A stretch of DNA of 64,000 nucleotides from Spirochaetales bacterium (GCA_016930085.1 JAFGHO010000088.1:1-64000), one strand, 5' to 3'. Shown: positions 1-9,610, numbered from the stretch's first letter. Made by a program: numbers and translations. Notes: a model not told the origin generated them from the sequence alone.

Positions 1-1524
1 GTTGCGGGTACGCAAAGAGTTGCGGGTACGCTCGTATCTCCGCTGTTGGGAAAAGCGATCGATTATTCTGATTTCGACAGTCGTCGGTATGAACACCTCC
101 CAAAAGAAATGCAAGGCTATGCGAAAGCGCTTTCCTGGTGCAGGGCACTTTCCTTTGATCTGAGTGATCCCTTTCAGACACAGACGGCGCTGCTTTTTAC
201 CATGCTTCTCTCACAAGATAATACCGTATACACTGATTATTCCTTCTTCGGCAGTGCGATCACCTTTCTGAAAGGGGCGTCCGCCGGTCCCACGATACTC
301 GAGTTAGCCGGTCTTTGTGAAACCCTCGATCGGAAAAAGATTTTTGAAGGCATCTCACGAGACTATATCGTACATCATGTAATGGAAAAAGCCTCAGAAA
401 GCATTACGCCGGACGCCCATACCGAACTCGTTGATAGGGAACCGGAATCTTCCCCCGATGAAGCTCCGTCCCTTCCCGTCACGCTCTTCGGCAGTCCCCG
501 TTCGATAGCAGAGACGGTCTTCACCCTTTTTTCACCCACGTCTGCTGCGGACGGGAACCATGCAAAGGGTGTTGATCTCGCCGCTTCATTCGGTTCCGGG
601 ATTGCGGCCGGTCTCCTTGTCCGTGATACGGAAACCGCTTATACAAACGGAAATAATCTTGAGAAATTAACCCGATATATAAACAGCCGGAGTGCCGGCA
701 GCTGGTTCCGGAATTACGGGGACGCACTCCTTTTTTCTTCAAGCAGTCCGTTCATGACCCCGAACCCGGCCGGACTTTTCTGGTTTGACAGCGAGGGGTT
801 CGGGAAAAAAAACCTGCTGACTTTTTGCGGCTCACTCGCTGCGTCGGTAAAACCGGTCTCCCTATCGGTGACGGAAGAAAACGAGTATATCTCAAACGAC
901 TATTCCCCCATGAGTTATGAATACAGAAGAGATCCCCTCCCTGTCCCCCGCGGATATATAGAACCTCACGAAGGATTTTTTTACAATCTGCTTCTTTTTT
1001 ATAACACCCTTATCACGCATCCGGCGGGACGGCTCCTCTCCGCTACGGGTATGGCGGAATCGCTCGCCGGTTTTTTTCAGGAAGTCGAATGGATATATGT
1101 TATGGTGAAAAATGAAAAATCGGGAAAACCGATCGATCAGTACGATTATAATCACATTTTTGAAATACCTGAAATATTTGCCCGCTGCTGTTTCCCGGAT
1201 AATTTTTTCCTTGACGCTGCCTCCGTATCGGGGGGGTGCCGCGTGTATGATATGACGGGATTATCGCCGCTCTTTTATTCGCCGGACGGCGGCTATGTTC
1301 TTGCCGTCAGTCCCGGTCTGCCGCAGCGGCTTCTTGTCACCGTCTATGATCCCGACGGGGGGAGACGTATCTGTATCGGATTTACCTATTCGTACTACGA
1401 ATTGTGGGCCGGTCGCAACACACTCCCGTCAGAAAAGCAGTGGAAATCACTCATCCGTTCAGGCACCATGGAGAAAAACCGTCTAACGCAAAAAACCGAA
1501 CCGGAATGGGCCAAACCGGATTAA
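1..1524 (+). CDS. DUF3160 family protein, 5' end cut by window edge
   Basis: The frame is open to the first base of the window, so the gene almost certainly starts upstream; a TTG at 46 is only an internal candidate start. The protein resembles the C-terminal part of DUF3160 proteins, which usually exceed 600 residues. The family-like features are an early stretch YAKALSWCRALSFDL, a mid-protein segment where PFMTPNPAGLFWFDSEGF matches the usual PSFMQTE region, a PVPRGYIEPHEGFFYNLL block, and a GFTYSYYEL ending. No biochemical function is established for the family; many members are exported or lipoproteins, but the N-terminus cannot be seen here. About 180 AT-rich bases separate it from the next gene, so it is probably a separate transcript. 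Confidence 0.75.
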   Translation, partial: VAGTQRVAGTLVSPLLGKAIDYSDFDSRRYEHLPKEMQGYAKALSWCRALSFDLSDPFQTQTALLFTMLLSQDNTVYTDYSFFGSAITFLKGASAGPTILELAGLCETLDRKKIFEGISRDYIVHHVMEKASESITPDAHTELVDREPESSPDEAPSLPVTLFGSPRSIAETVFTLFSPTSAADGNHAKGVDLAASFGSGIAAGLLVRDTETAYTNGNNLEKLTRYINSRSAGSWFRNYGDALLFSSSSPFMTPNPAGLFWFDSEGFGKKNLLTFCGSLAASVKPVSLSVTEENEYISNDYSPMSYEYRRDPLPVPRGYIEPHEGFFYNLLLFYNTLITHPAGRLLSATGMAESLAGFFQEVEWIYVMVKNEKSGKPIDQYDYNHIFEIPEIFARCCFPDNFFLDAASVSGGCRVYDMTGLSPLFYSPDGGYVLAVSPGLPQRLLVTVYDPDGGRRICIGFTYSYYELWAGRNTLPSEKQWKSLIRSGTMEKNRLTQKTEPEWAKPD

Positions 1525-1704
1525 TAATATGTATCTTTTTGAAATGGTAATCCTTGTCTTTCTTTATCTCGATGAATATAATCAAAACAATCATGAAATA
1601 AAAATTAGTAATAGAAAAATATGATAATATATGTAACTTTAATGGTTTTCGGTTGTTAGGGGGTTATATATTTTCATGCTCCCAAAACAAAAGGAGGAAA
1701 CCAT

Positions 1705-2316
1705 ATGGGTAATCGTAAAAAGAAAATGATTAATGCGGCAAAAATAAAATCCGGAAGGGAGAAACGATTCATTATAATCGGTAGTATTTCACTTTTCGTG
1801 ATTTTATTGGTTTGGGGATTCGCTAATGCGGGCAGGTTCTTTTCTCAATCATCCGTGGAGGGCCGGTCGACAGAACAAACGGAATTATCTCCTCGAGATA
1901 TCCGGCGTCAACCGGGAAATGATACTGCGTCGGGCGTTTCGAATACATCGGGAAGCGGCGGTACGGAGGAGGATGTCGTACGAATTAAAATTTCCGATCT
2001 CTTGACAAAATTCACCTATTTTACCTATAATTCCGATGATGCAGTCAAGGTAAAATTCTTCGGTGTGTTGGACGGCGAAGGGCAACCCCATGTGGCTTTC
2101 GATGCGTGTGATGTCTGCTACAGGGCAAAACGGGGATATTCGCAGCAGGGCGATCGGGCGGTTTGCAGGAATTGCGGAAACAGGTATCCGATAAAGGCGA
2201 TAGGGACGGAGAATATCTATGGGGGGTGCTGGCCGAGTTTCCTGCCTGTCGAACAACGTGAATCAGAATTGATCGTACTCACCGCCGATCTCGATGAAAA
2301 AAGCTATATGTTCTAG
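1705..2316 (+). CDS. DUF2318 (FtrD-like) membrane-anchored metal-site protein
   Basis: One N-terminal transmembrane helix (about residues 23-45) is followed by a Ser/Thr/Gly-rich linker and a DUF2318 domain facing the periplasm. The domain has the CDVCY motif, a second CRNC pair and a GGCWP motif, which together suggest a metal or Fe-S site. A strong AAGGAGG-type site precedes the ATG. It is followed after 11 bases by an ABC ATPase and an FtsX-type permease. DUF2318 next to a MacB-like transporter is known from iron-uptake loci such as the Campylobacter p19 operon, where Ftr1 permease and P19 are also present; neither is present here. A role in periplasmic iron or redox chemistry is inference. 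Confidence 0.8.
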   Translation: MGNRKKKMINAAKIKSGREKRFIIIGSISLFVILLVWGFANAGRFFSQSSVEGRSTEQTELSPRDIRRQPGNDTASGVSNTSGSGGTEEDVVRIKISDLLTKFTYFTYNSDDAVKVKFFGVLDGEGQPHVAFDACDVCYRAKRGYSQQGDRAVCRNCGNRYPIKAIGTENIYGGCWPSFLPVEQRESELIVLTADLDEKSYMF

Positions 2317-2327
2317 CGGAGGATGCA

Positions 2328-3014
2328 ATGTCGTTTATACGGTTGACATCGGTCTCAAAATACTATTTTGGCGGTGATGAGAAGGTCAGGGCGCTCGACG
2401 ATGTGAGTATCTCAATCGAAAAAGGTGATTTTGTCGCCGTATGCGGTCCTTCCGGTTGTGGTAAAACGACCTTTCTTTATACACTCGGTGTATTGAGTAC
2501 GCCGAGTATAGGCAGTGTCACTATCGACAATGTCGATGTATACGGTCTTTCGACGGAAAAAAGGGCGGATTTCAGGTCGTCATATATCGGATTTATTTTT
2601 CAGGCGTTCCAGTTAATACCCTATCTGAGTGCACTGGAAAATGTAATGCTGCCCCTCTCGATTACAAGAAAAAGAAATAAAGAGCAGATGGAACTGGCCT
2701 CCAATATGTTGCGCCGCGTCGGTCTGCAAAAGAAGATGAACAATATCCCGGCGGAGCTTTCCGGCGGAGAAATTCAAAGGGTGGCAATCGCCCGCGCACT
2801 CGTGAACAATCCTTCCATTCTTCTCGCGGACGAGCTGACGGGGAATCTGGATTCCAAAAACAGTGAAGAGGTAATGCGGCTTCTACAGTATCTCAATGAA
2901 ACGGGTAACACGATTGTCATGGTTACTCATGAATCGGGTATCGCGGCATATGCGTCGAAGAGGGTGTTCCTTAACGATGGAGAGATCAAGGAAACGGCAG
3001 GGATTTTGAAATGA
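2328..3014 (+). CDS. ABC transporter ATP-binding protein, MacB/LolD type
   Basis: This cytoplasmic ATPase of 228 residues powers the permease encoded next. It has Walker A GPSGCGKTT (about residues 40-48), signature LSGGEIQRVAIARAL, Walker B ILLADELTGNLD and a late switch histidine in VTHESG. The usual ADEPTGNLD reads ADELTGNLD, a minor change after the catalytic Glu. The stop overlaps the start of the permease in an ATGA arrangement, so translation is coupled. By family, such ATPases drive mechanotransmission across the envelope rather than classical transport through the membrane. Substrate is unknown; context ties it to the DUF2318 protein. Confidence 0.9.
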   Translation: MSFIRLTSVSKYYFGGDEKVRALDDVSISIEKGDFVAVCGPSGCGKTTFLYTLGVLSTPSIGSVTIDNVDVYGLSTEKRADFRSSYIGFIFQAFQLIPYLSALENVMLPLSITRKRNKEQMELASNMLRRVGLQKKMNNIPAELSGGEIQRVAIARALVNNPSILLADELTGNLDSKNSEEVMRLLQYLNETGNTIVMVTHESGIAAYASKRVFLNDGEIKETAGILK

Positions 3015-4249
3015 AATTGTATGATATAGCTTTTAACAATCTGAGGCGGCGTAAATCAAAGACGGTATTCCTCGTTATCGGAATGATGATCGGGATAGCG
3101 ACTATTGTAATGATTTATACCATTACGGAAGCATCACAGGCCGATATCGAGAAAAAAATCGACGAGTTTGGCGCCAATATCATGATTACACCGAAGTCCA
3201 ATACATTGTCCATGTCGTACGGTGGAATCGCCATTCCCGGCGCCAGGTATGATGTTCGGGAAATTCATGAAAAAGAGATAGAGGATATATGGAAAATTAA
3301 AAACAGGGAAAACCTTTCGATTGTGTCTCCAAAAATCCTTGGGGCCGCCGATTTCAGGGGAGAAATTATTCCGCTGGTCGGCGCGGATCTTGTGACCGAA
3401 ATCCGGCTTAAAAAATGGTGGTCATTCACACCAGGGACCACTATTGAACTGGAACGAACAAGGGAACCGAGTCCGATCGATCCCCACAGGACCATAGTGA
3501 AAACCGGAATCAGGGGGTTGAAAGACGATGATGTGATTATCGGGCACAATATCGCTTTACAATTCAAGATAAAGGCGGGTGATTCCTTTGACATTTCCCG
3601 GGATGGAAAGCGGAAAACATTGTCCGTAAAGGGAGTTATCATGGAAACGGGTTCGCAGGACGATTCGATCATCTTTATGAATCTTGCCGCCGCCCAGGAT
3701 TTTCTCGGGAAGAAGGGAAAAATCTCGATTGTCGAAGTGGCGGCATTATGCGCGGGTTGTCCCGTAGAAGAACTCGCCGATCAGATAAACGGGGTTCTTC
3801 AGAACGGCAGGGCTACCCCGATCAAGCAGGTCGTGGAACAGCGTATGCATGCCCTCCGGCGGCTTTCATTGTTCGGCTTTATCCTCGGTATCGTTATCCT
3901 CCTGGTCGGTGTTCTCGTTGTCTTTATCACAATGTCCGCTTCGGTTAACGAACGTAAAAGGGACATCGGGATTTTTCGTGCCCTTGGTTTCAGGAAATCG
4001 CATATCATAAGGATTATATTAATCGAAGCGGTGATCCTTGGGTTTATCGCCGGAGTGCTGGGAAGCCTCTTTGGCTTTTCTATCAGCCATTTCGTTAACC
4101 GGTTGATCATTCAGGGAGAAATCCGTTTCAATGGATTGTTGCTGGCGGGCTCTGCGATACTTGCCGCGGCTATCGGAACGGGTGCGTCTGTCATTCCCGC
4201 GATAAGGGGGTCCCGTATCGATCCGGCGATCGCACTGAGGGAATTATAA
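3011..4249 (+). CDS. ABC permease, FtsX/MacB type, with a periplasmic CxxC
   Basis: The 412-residue protein has the MacB layout: TM1 near residues 16-38, a large periplasmic MacB_PCD-like domain, then three helices at about 283-308, 328-352 and 374-396 that form the FtsX domain, ending with PAIRGSRIDPAIALREL. The periplasmic domain contains ALCAGCPVEELADQI; a Cys-x-x-Cys-Pro at this place suits a partner that handles metal or thiol redox, in line with the adjacent DUF2318 protein. The start overlaps the ATPase stop by four bases. It likely acts with the two upstream genes as a three-component envelope system; substrate unknown. Confidence 0.85.
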   Translation: MKLYDIAFNNLRRRKSKTVFLVIGMMIGIATIVMIYTITEASQADIEKKIDEFGANIMITPKSNTLSMSYGGIAIPGARYDVREIHEKEIEDIWKIKNRENLSIVSPKILGAADFRGEIIPLVGADLVTEIRLKKWWSFTPGTTIELERTREPSPIDPHRTIVKTGIRGLKDDDVIIGHNIALQFKIKAGDSFDISRDGKRKTLSVKGVIMETGSQDDSIIFMNLAAAQDFLGKKGKISIVEVAALCAGCPVEELADQINGVLQNGRATPIKQVVEQRMHALRRLSLFGFILGIVILLVGVLVVFITMSASVNERKRDIGIFRALGFRKSHIIRIILIEAVILGFIAGVLGSLFGFSISHFVNRLIIQGEIRFNGLLLAGSAILAAAIGTGASVIPAIRGSRIDPAIALREL

Positions 4250-4608
4250 CCGGTACGCCGGTCGCGCGGACCTTCTTTTTCTCTCGGCGACGCCTTTTTC
4301 ATTCCGCGAGCGTGTTGCATTTCTCGGCCAACTACCGCCTGTCTGGCGAACGCTTCGATATACGGACCTCAAGTCTTTTATATCCGCCTTACAGGAAAAT
4401 GACAGGAAAATGATAGAAAAATGCTTCTGGATTGTGTTTGTAATACACTTAATCCCGAATAGTCGATCTGACCTAAGGCAATACGTCCCTGCAGTGAACC
4501 GTTTATCATCCGGCGGTGACGGGCTTTTATTTCTATACGGCCTTATGGAATTTAGCCCGAATAATCATTAATAAAGGTGATATTTTTTTTTATTGTATAT
4601 TTCCTTGC
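4250..4608. other. Intergenic region without a gene upstream of xylF
   Basis: This is about 360 bases with no credible reading frame. The first 100 bases are GC-rich with C/T runs; the rest becomes AT-rich toward the xylF promoter. The only structured element seen is a triple 11-bp repeat at 4391-4423. It may hold the terminator of the upstream ABC genes and operators for the xylose operon, but no clear stem plus T-run was found. Confidence 0.5.
4391..4423 (+). repeat. Three tandem 11-bp repeats (ACAGGAAAATG type)
   Basis: ACAGGAAAATG occurs twice back to back (4391-4401, 4402-4412) followed by a diverged copy ATAGAAAAATG (4413-4423). The 11-bp period puts the copies on one face of the helix, which suits cooperative binding of a regulator. 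They lie about 190 bp upstream of the xylF -35 box. Regulatory function is inference. Confidence 0.5.
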
Positions 4609-4637
4609 TTGACCATGTACATGCTTTGATTTAAAAT
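4609..4637 (+). promoter_or_regulatory. Sigma-70-type promoter of xylFGH
   Basis: TTGACC (4609-4614), a 17-bp spacer, and TAAAAT (4632-4637) fit the sigma-70 consensus closely. The predicted transcription start is near 4643-4645. The ribosome-binding site AAAGGAG at 4656-4662 and ATG at 4671 follow at normal distances. Confidence 0.75.
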
Positions 4638-4670
4638 CGGGTAATCTAACAAAGTAAAGGAGATGCGTTT

Positions 4671-5738
4671 ATGAAAAAAGTCTTTACGTTATTTCTGTTC
4701 GGCTTGCTCACCTTGATTTTTCTACTCCCCTTCGGGTGCGAACGCCAGGATACCGGCAAGATCAAAATAGGGCTTTCATTTGCCAGTTTTGATATTGAAC
4801 GATGGCCGCGCGAGAGAGATAAGATAAAGGAACTGGCGGAAGCCAAGGGCGCCGAAGTCATCTGGGCGTCTGCGGAAAAGGATGCGAAGCGGCAGAATGA
4901 CCAGATTGAAAACATGGTAACACAGGGAGCCGATGTCATCATTATTGTGGCGTACGACGGTGCGAGCTGCGTGACCGCCGTTGACCAGGCCGCGAAGGAC
5001 GGGGTCCCCTGTATCGCCTATGACCGTCTCATCCCAACGAATAAGCTTGCCGCTTATATCACTTTTGACAATGTCGAAGTCGGGCGGCAACAGGCCCTTG
5101 GTGTGCTGAGCGTCGTCGATAAAGGCAAATTCGTCCTTCTGGGCGGAAGTCCCACGGACAATAACGCGACGCTTGTGCGTATGGGACATATGGACGTCTT
5201 AAAGCCGTACATCGACAAGGGTGACATCGAAATCGTCGCCGACCAGTGGGTCGAGGGATGGAGCCAGGAGAAAGCCGTCGGTATTATCGAAAACATTCTC
5301 ACCAAACAGAAGAACGATATCGATGCGATCGTTTCCTCGAACGACGGAACGGCGTTAGGCGCGATCCAGGCTCTTGAAAGTCAGGGACTCGCGGGCAAGG
5401 TGCCTCTTTCGGGACAGGATGCGACCGGACCGGCATGCAAGGCGATCGTCGAAGGAAAACTCACGGTCACCGTCTTCAAGGACATCAATCTCCTGAGTCC
5501 CATGGCGGTCGATATCGCCTTGAAGCTTGCCAAAAAGGAAAAACCGGATCTTGAAGGCCGCTCCTTACAGGAACTCACCGGAAACGACAGCTTGACCGGC
5601 AACGTGCCCTGTAAATTCCTTGAGGTCGTTCAGGTGACAAAAGACAACCTCTATGATGTGGTAATCAAAAGCGGTTTCCAGAAATGGGAAGAAGTATACA
5701 AGGATATACCGGAAGACGAAAGACCTCCGAAACCATAA
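4671..5738 (+). CDS. xylF: D-xylose-type ABC transporter substrate-binding lipoprotein
   Basis: The protein binds a pentose, most likely D-xylose, outside the inner membrane and delivers it to the XylGH importer. It has a lipoprotein signal with lipobox PFGC (Cys about residue 23), then a type I periplasmic-binding fold. Matches to XylF are strong throughout: IGLSFASFDIERWPRERD, QIENMVTQGADVIII, AYDRLI, LLGGSPTDNNA, GDIEIVADQWVEGW, ASNDGTALGAIQAL-like and SGQDATGPACKAI. Length 355 is somewhat longer than E. coli XylF, mostly a charged tail ending PEDERPPKP. It is first in an operon with a strong promoter; the following hairpin probably lets it be made in excess over xylG and xylH. Substrate could also be another aldopentose. 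Confidence 0.9.
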   Translation: MKKVFTLFLFGLLTLIFLLPFGCERQDTGKIKIGLSFASFDIERWPRERDKIKELAEAKGAEVIWASAEKDAKRQNDQIENMVTQGADVIIIVAYDGASCVTAVDQAAKDGVPCIAYDRLIPTNKLAAYITFDNVEVGRQQALGVLSVVDKGKFVLLGGSPTDNNATLVRMGHMDVLKPYIDKGDIEIVADQWVEGWSQEKAVGIIENILTKQKNDIDAIVSSNDGTALGAIQALESQGLAGKVPLSGQDATGPACKAIVEGKLTVTVFKDINLLSPMAVDIALKLAKKEKPDLEGRSLQELTGNDSLTGNVPCKFLEVVQVTKDNLYDVVIKSGFQKWEEVYKDIPEDERPPKP

Positions 5739-5762
5739 TTATTTTTTATCTTCCGGAATTTG

Positions 5763-5797
5763 CCGCCTGCTTTCCTGTTCCAAAGGAAAGCAGGCGG
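5763..5797 (+). terminator. Hairpin between xylF and xylG, partial terminator/attenuator
   Basis: A perfect 13-bp stem (CCGCCTGCTTTCC, 5763-5775, with its complement at 5785-5797) and a 9-base loop are followed by an AT-rich ATTTAATTTT, a weak T-run. Such hairpins after the binding-protein gene of ABC operons stabilise the upstream mRNA or stop part of the transcripts, giving more binding protein than ATPase and permease. Confidence 0.75.
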
Positions 5798-5854
5798 ATT
5801 TAATTTTCAATCGATGGATATGCAAAAGGATAATCGATAAAAAGGAACGACAGG

Positions 5855-7405
5855 GTGGATAATGATTTTATTTTAGAGTTCGATTCCGTGACCAAGGATT
5901 TTCCCGGAATACGGGCTCTTTCAGAAGTCACCTTCAAAGTCAGGCGGGGAGAAATACACGGTATATGCGGTGAAAACGGCGCGGGAAAATCGACCCTCAT
6001 GAAGATTATCACCGGTGTCTATCCGTATCTTTCATACGAGGGTCACGTTTTTTTTAATGGAGAAGAGCTCAAGTTTACCGGTTCTTCCATACGCAAGGCG
6101 ATTGAAAAAGGAATCGCGATCGTGTATCAGGAACTGGCGCTTATTCCCCAGATGACGGTCGGTGAAAATATTTTTCTGGGCCGGGAACCGGTAACGGGCG
6201 GCGTCATCAATTGGCACGACCTGTATTCCAGAACCCTCTCATTAATGGACCGATACGGTCTTTCTCTGCCGTTGTTTCTGCCCGTCGGCGTTCTCGGGGT
6301 CGGGCAGCAGCAGCTTGTAGAGATTGTCAAGGCCCTCTCCGAAAACGCGAAGCTTCTTATACTCGATGAGCCGACTTCCGCGCTGACCGAAAACGAAATC
6401 GAATCGCTTTTGAGTATTCTGAAGACCCTGAAAAAAAACGGGGTCACCTGTATCTATATTTCGCATAAAATCGAGGAGTTTTTCGCGATCGCGGACACAA
6501 TTACCGTGCTGCGGGACGGAAAAACCATTGATACGGTAAAGATTACCGATACATCAATGCCCCGTATTATAACAATGATGGTGGGAAGAGAGTTAAAAGA
6601 ACGTTTTCCCAAGCAGGTCCATAAAAAAGAAGAGGTCGTATTCGAGGTTGACGGCCTTACCGCATTCGATCCCAACAAACCGGACAGGCCTGTTATACAG
6701 GATGTAAGCTTTTCGCTTCACAGGGGTGAAATCCTTGGGATCGCGGGACTTATGGGTTCCGGGAGGACCGAATTGGTCATGACCCTGTTCGGGGAGTATG
6801 GGATCAATATATCCGGCAGTCTTTTACTCGAAGGCAGACCGTATAAAATCCGTTCGGCAAGGTATTCGATGAACAATGGAATAAGTTTTGTTCCGGAGAA
6901 CAGAAAAGAACAGGGACTTGTTTTAAATCAATCGATCCTCGAAAATCTTTCGCTTCCAAATATATCCGCTTTTTCCACCGTTTTTTCGATAAACAAGCAC
7001 GAAGAAATCACCGCCTGTCAGGCTATCAGCAGAAAATTGTCGATCAAATACAACTCCATCACCGCGGAAGTGGCGTCACTCAGCGGAGGTAATCAGCAGA
7101 AAGTGGTCATCGCAAAATGGCTTATTTCAGATCCCCTTATCCTTATTCTCGATGAACCGACCAGGGGAATCGATGTGGGGGCGAAATATGAAATCTATAA
7201 ACTTATGAACAGCCTGGCCGCCTCGGGAGTCGCGATTATTATGGTTTCATCGGAATTACCTGAAATCCTGGCATTGAGCGATACGATCATTGTCATGCAT
7301 AACGGCCGCTCGACAGGAATTCTTGCCCGTGAGGAGGCGACCCAGGAAAAAATCATGCGTCTGGCGGCGGGCTGTGAAAACTCAGTGGATGAGGATTGTC
7401 TATGA
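5855..7405 (+). CDS. xylG: Xylose-type ABC importer ATPase (two ATPase domains)
   Basis: At 516 residues this is a tandem-domain sugar ABC ATPase. Domain 1 has Walker A GENGAGKST (about 39-47), a Q-loop YQELALIP, and Walker B LLILDEPTSAL. Domain 2 has the usual degenerate Walker A GLMGSGRTEL, signature LSGGNQQKVVIAKWL and LILDEPTRGIDVG. The start is GTG at 5855 preceded by AAAGGAAC; in-frame ATGs close by are absent. It lies 116 bases after xylF, across the attenuator hairpin. It energises XylH at the cytoplasmic face. Family members for ribose and galactose are close, so specificity rests on the XylF match. Confidence 0.9.
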   Translation: MDNDFILEFDSVTKDFPGIRALSEVTFKVRRGEIHGICGENGAGKSTLMKIITGVYPYLSYEGHVFFNGEELKFTGSSIRKAIEKGIAIVYQELALIPQMTVGENIFLGREPVTGGVINWHDLYSRTLSLMDRYGLSLPLFLPVGVLGVGQQQLVEIVKALSENAKLLILDEPTSALTENEIESLLSILKTLKKNGVTCIYISHKIEEFFAIADTITVLRDGKTIDTVKITDTSMPRIITMMVGRELKERFPKQVHKKEEVVFEVDGLTAFDPNKPDRPVIQDVSFSLHRGEILGIAGLMGSGRTELVMTLFGEYGINISGSLLLEGRPYKIRSARYSMNNGISFVPENRKEQGLVLNQSILENLSLPNISAFSTVFSINKHEEITACQAISRKLSIKYNSITAEVASLSGGNQQKVVIAKWLISDPLILILDEPTRGIDVGAKYEIYKLMNSLAASGVAIIMVSSELPEILALSDTIIVMHNGRSTGILAREEATQEKIMRLAAGCENSVDEDCL

Positions 7406-7457
7406 CAGGTGTCGTTGCCTGTTTCATTACATTAAATATAATTCAAAGAGGTGTGAT

Positions 7458-8762
7458 TTGTCAGACAATATAAACTCCGATAATCGATTTTCAACAAAAC
7501 CCATTACAATACTCGAACGGATAAAAAGCGGCATTAAAAGAATTTTTTTACGGGTCGTCGATTTTGTGTGGAAGCAGCTCAAGCGGAACCTGAAAACATA
7601 TACGATGATTTTTGCCCTTCTTTTTCTATGGATACTCTTTGGCGTGCTTTCCGGCGGGACCTTCGTTTCTCCCAGGAATATTTCAAATCTGTTCCGGCAG
7701 ATGACGATCATTTCATTCCTTGCCATCGGTATGGTATTGATCATTGTCACCGGAAATATCGATCTCTCCGTCGGTTCGGCAACCGGTTTTATCGCGACGG
7801 TTGTCGCTTATTTTCAGGTATATATTTTCCACCAGATGATCGCTCCTTTCTTCACCATGCTTTTCCCCGCCATTCCGCTTGCCGTGCTGGGTGTTCTTTC
7901 GACTGTCTTTGCGCTCGTTATCTCCCTTATCACCGGTTCCCTTATCGGTTTGTGGAACGGGGTCATCGTCGCGTATTTGAAGGTGCCCGCGTTTATTGTC
8001 ACCCTCGGGGGACTTCTTATTTTTCGGGGACTCATGATCGCCGTGACGGGCGGTAAATCGATTTCGCCCCTTGAAAAATCTCTCGGCGATATCTATAACG
8101 GCTATCTTCCGAAGGAGATCGGTCTTGTGCTGGCCTTTTTCGTCATCTGCTTTATTGCCTTTGCCATCCTCCGGCAGCGAAACAAACGGAAAAAATACGG
8201 CCTCGATGCCGGGCCTCTCGTCTCCGATATCGCGAAAATATGTTTTTTTTCCGGTTTGGTCGCCGCTTACGTCCTGTTCATCAATTCATATTACGGTGTG
8301 CAGGTACCGGTGCTTGTTATGGCGATTGTCGCCTTTCTCTTTGCCTATCTATCGGGAAACACCCGGCTCGGCCGCTATGCGTACGCAATCGGGGGAAACA
8401 TGGAAGCGGCCCGGCTTTCAGGGATAAACATCAAAACAAATATCATGAAGGTATTCATCCTGATGGGGGCTCTTATCGGTGTCGCGGGTGTCGTCCTTGC
8501 AGCCCGTGTGGGCACGGGTGCGCCCGGCGGCGGTGAAACATACGAGCTTTATGCGATCGCCGCCTGTGTTATCGGCGGGACTAGTCTCATGGGCGGTGAA
8601 GGAACGATACTCGGGGCCCTGATCGGTTCCCTGGTAATGGCGAGCCTTGATAACGGTATGGTGCTACTCAACATTCCTTCCTTTGCCCAGTACGTTATCA
8701 AAGGCCTTGTTCTTGTGTTTGCCGTCTGGGTCGATGTTGCCACAAGAAAAACAAGAGAATAA
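7458..8762 (+). CDS. xylH: Xylose-type ABC importer permease
   Basis: The reading frame extends back inside xylG, but I choose the TTG at 7458 because AAAGAGG lies seven bases before it; ATG at 7389 is an alternative that overlaps xylG and has no good ribosome site. The resulting 434-residue protein has about ten transmembrane helices and the BPD_transp_2 features [51 protein letters not shown] and [16 protein letters not shown]. It is slightly longer than E. coli XylH, with a basic amphipathic N-terminus. It forms the membrane channel with XylG. The gene converges on yigZ with an 11-base gap. Confidence 0.88.
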   Translation: MSDNINSDNRFSTKPITILERIKSGIKRIFLRVVDFVWKQLKRNLKTYTMIFALLFLWILFGVLSGGTFVSPRNISNLFRQMTIISFLAIGMVLIIVTGNIDLSVGSATGFIATVVAYFQVYIFHQMIAPFFTMLFPAIPLAVLGVLSTVFALVISLITGSLIGLWNGVIVAYLKVPAFIVTLGGLLIFRGLMIAVTGGKSISPLEKSLGDIYNGYLPKEIGLVLAFFVICFIAFAILRQRNKRKKYGLDAGPLVSDIAKICFFSGLVAAYVLFINSYYGVQVPVLVMAIVAFLFAYLSGNTRLGRYAYAIGGNMEAARLSGINIKTNIMKVFILMGALIGVAGVVLAARVGTGAPGGGETYELYAIAACVIGGTSLMGGEGTILGALIGSLVMASLDNGMVLLNIPSFAQYVIKGLVLVFAVWVDVATRKTRE

Positions 8763-8773
8763 ATGGATTCGCA

Positions 8774-9496
8774 TTAAAGCAGCCGGTATGCTATTCGCGC
8801 CCCCGAAGCGTTCAGTACGTCGTCGAGGAATCCTTTTCTGTTTTCTTCCGGGATGAGGATACGGAAAACAGCCCGTTCCGAGAAGTTTTTTTCCTTTATT
8901 ATTGCATGATTGTAATCCATGATCGTCTTGAGCCGGTCGACGTACTCGTATGGTGAAGAAAGTTCAATACCGATAAGTTTGTGTTTCGTTTTTACCGATA
9001 ATGCCGCCAGTGTCGCTTTTGCCGTATCGGTATACGCCCTGACAAGCCCCCCCGTTCCGAGTTTTGTACCTCCGAAAAACCTGACAACGGCCAGCGTGAT
9101 GTCCCCGATCGCGCTTCCTTTAAGCACTTCAAGAACGGGGCGTCCCGCCGTGCCCGACGGTTCTCCGGCGTCACTCATACCGTGAACCAAAGACGCCCCG
9201 AACCCGATGCAATAGGCGTAGACGACATGGGTGGCACCGGGGTACCGTTCCTTGATCCGGTTGATATATGCTTTTGCATCGCCGGTTGTTTCCGTTTTTC
9301 CTGCATGACCGATAAAGCGGGAATTCTTTATTGTCAGTGAAGCATCGGCTTCACCGTCGGGAACGGGATATCCTGTTTTCATCCTGTGAACAAGTATAAA
9401 TGAATCGGGCTTATTGTCAAGGAAACGCCCATGATGAATTGAATTATACCGTTTTTTACCTACGCCGGAATGCCGAATAAAAAAGGATGAATACAT
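8774..9496 (-). CDS. yigZ: YigZ/IMPACT family protein
   Basis: The 240-residue protein has the N-terminal UPF0029/IMPACT domain (KNSRFIGHAG, GMSDAGEPSGTAGRPVLEVL, AVVRFFGGTKLGTGGLVRAY) and the C-terminal DUF1949-like domain. YigZ proteins are widespread; a nucleic-acid-binding or ribosome-related role has been suggested but is unproven. The first ATG at 9496 has a good AAGGGGGAG site and gives a 38-residue N-terminal extension relative to typical YigZ; an ATG at 9382 would give the usual length but has a poorer site. It stands alone between xylFGH and the hydrogenase operon, diverging from the latter across 114 bases. Confidence 0.88.
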   Translation of the reverse strand: MYSSFFIRHSGVGKKRYNSIHHGRFLDNKPDSFILVHRMKTGYPVPDGEADASLTIKNSRFIGHAGKTETTGDAKAYINRIKERYPGATHVVYAYCIGFGASLVHGMSDAGEPSGTAGRPVLEVLKGSAIGDITLAVVRFFGGTKLGTGGLVRAYTDTAKATLAALSVKTKHKLIGIELSSPYEYVDRLKTIMDYNHAIIKEKNFSERAVFRILIPEENRKGFLDDVLNASGARIAYRLL

Positions 9497-9610
9497 GGTT
9501 CTCCCCCTTGCCTTTTTTTCCTTTTTTTACTAATAATTGCACATCGATCATTTGCATTACCCTTTAGGTATGATTCCCCGAAATCAAATTATATATGACA
9601 GGAGAGTGGT

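Noticed and set aside
5868-5890. tRNA T-arm-like string near the start of xylG
   Set aside because: GTTCGATTCC occurs by chance inside the coding sequence; no acceptor stem or anticodon arm could be built around it.
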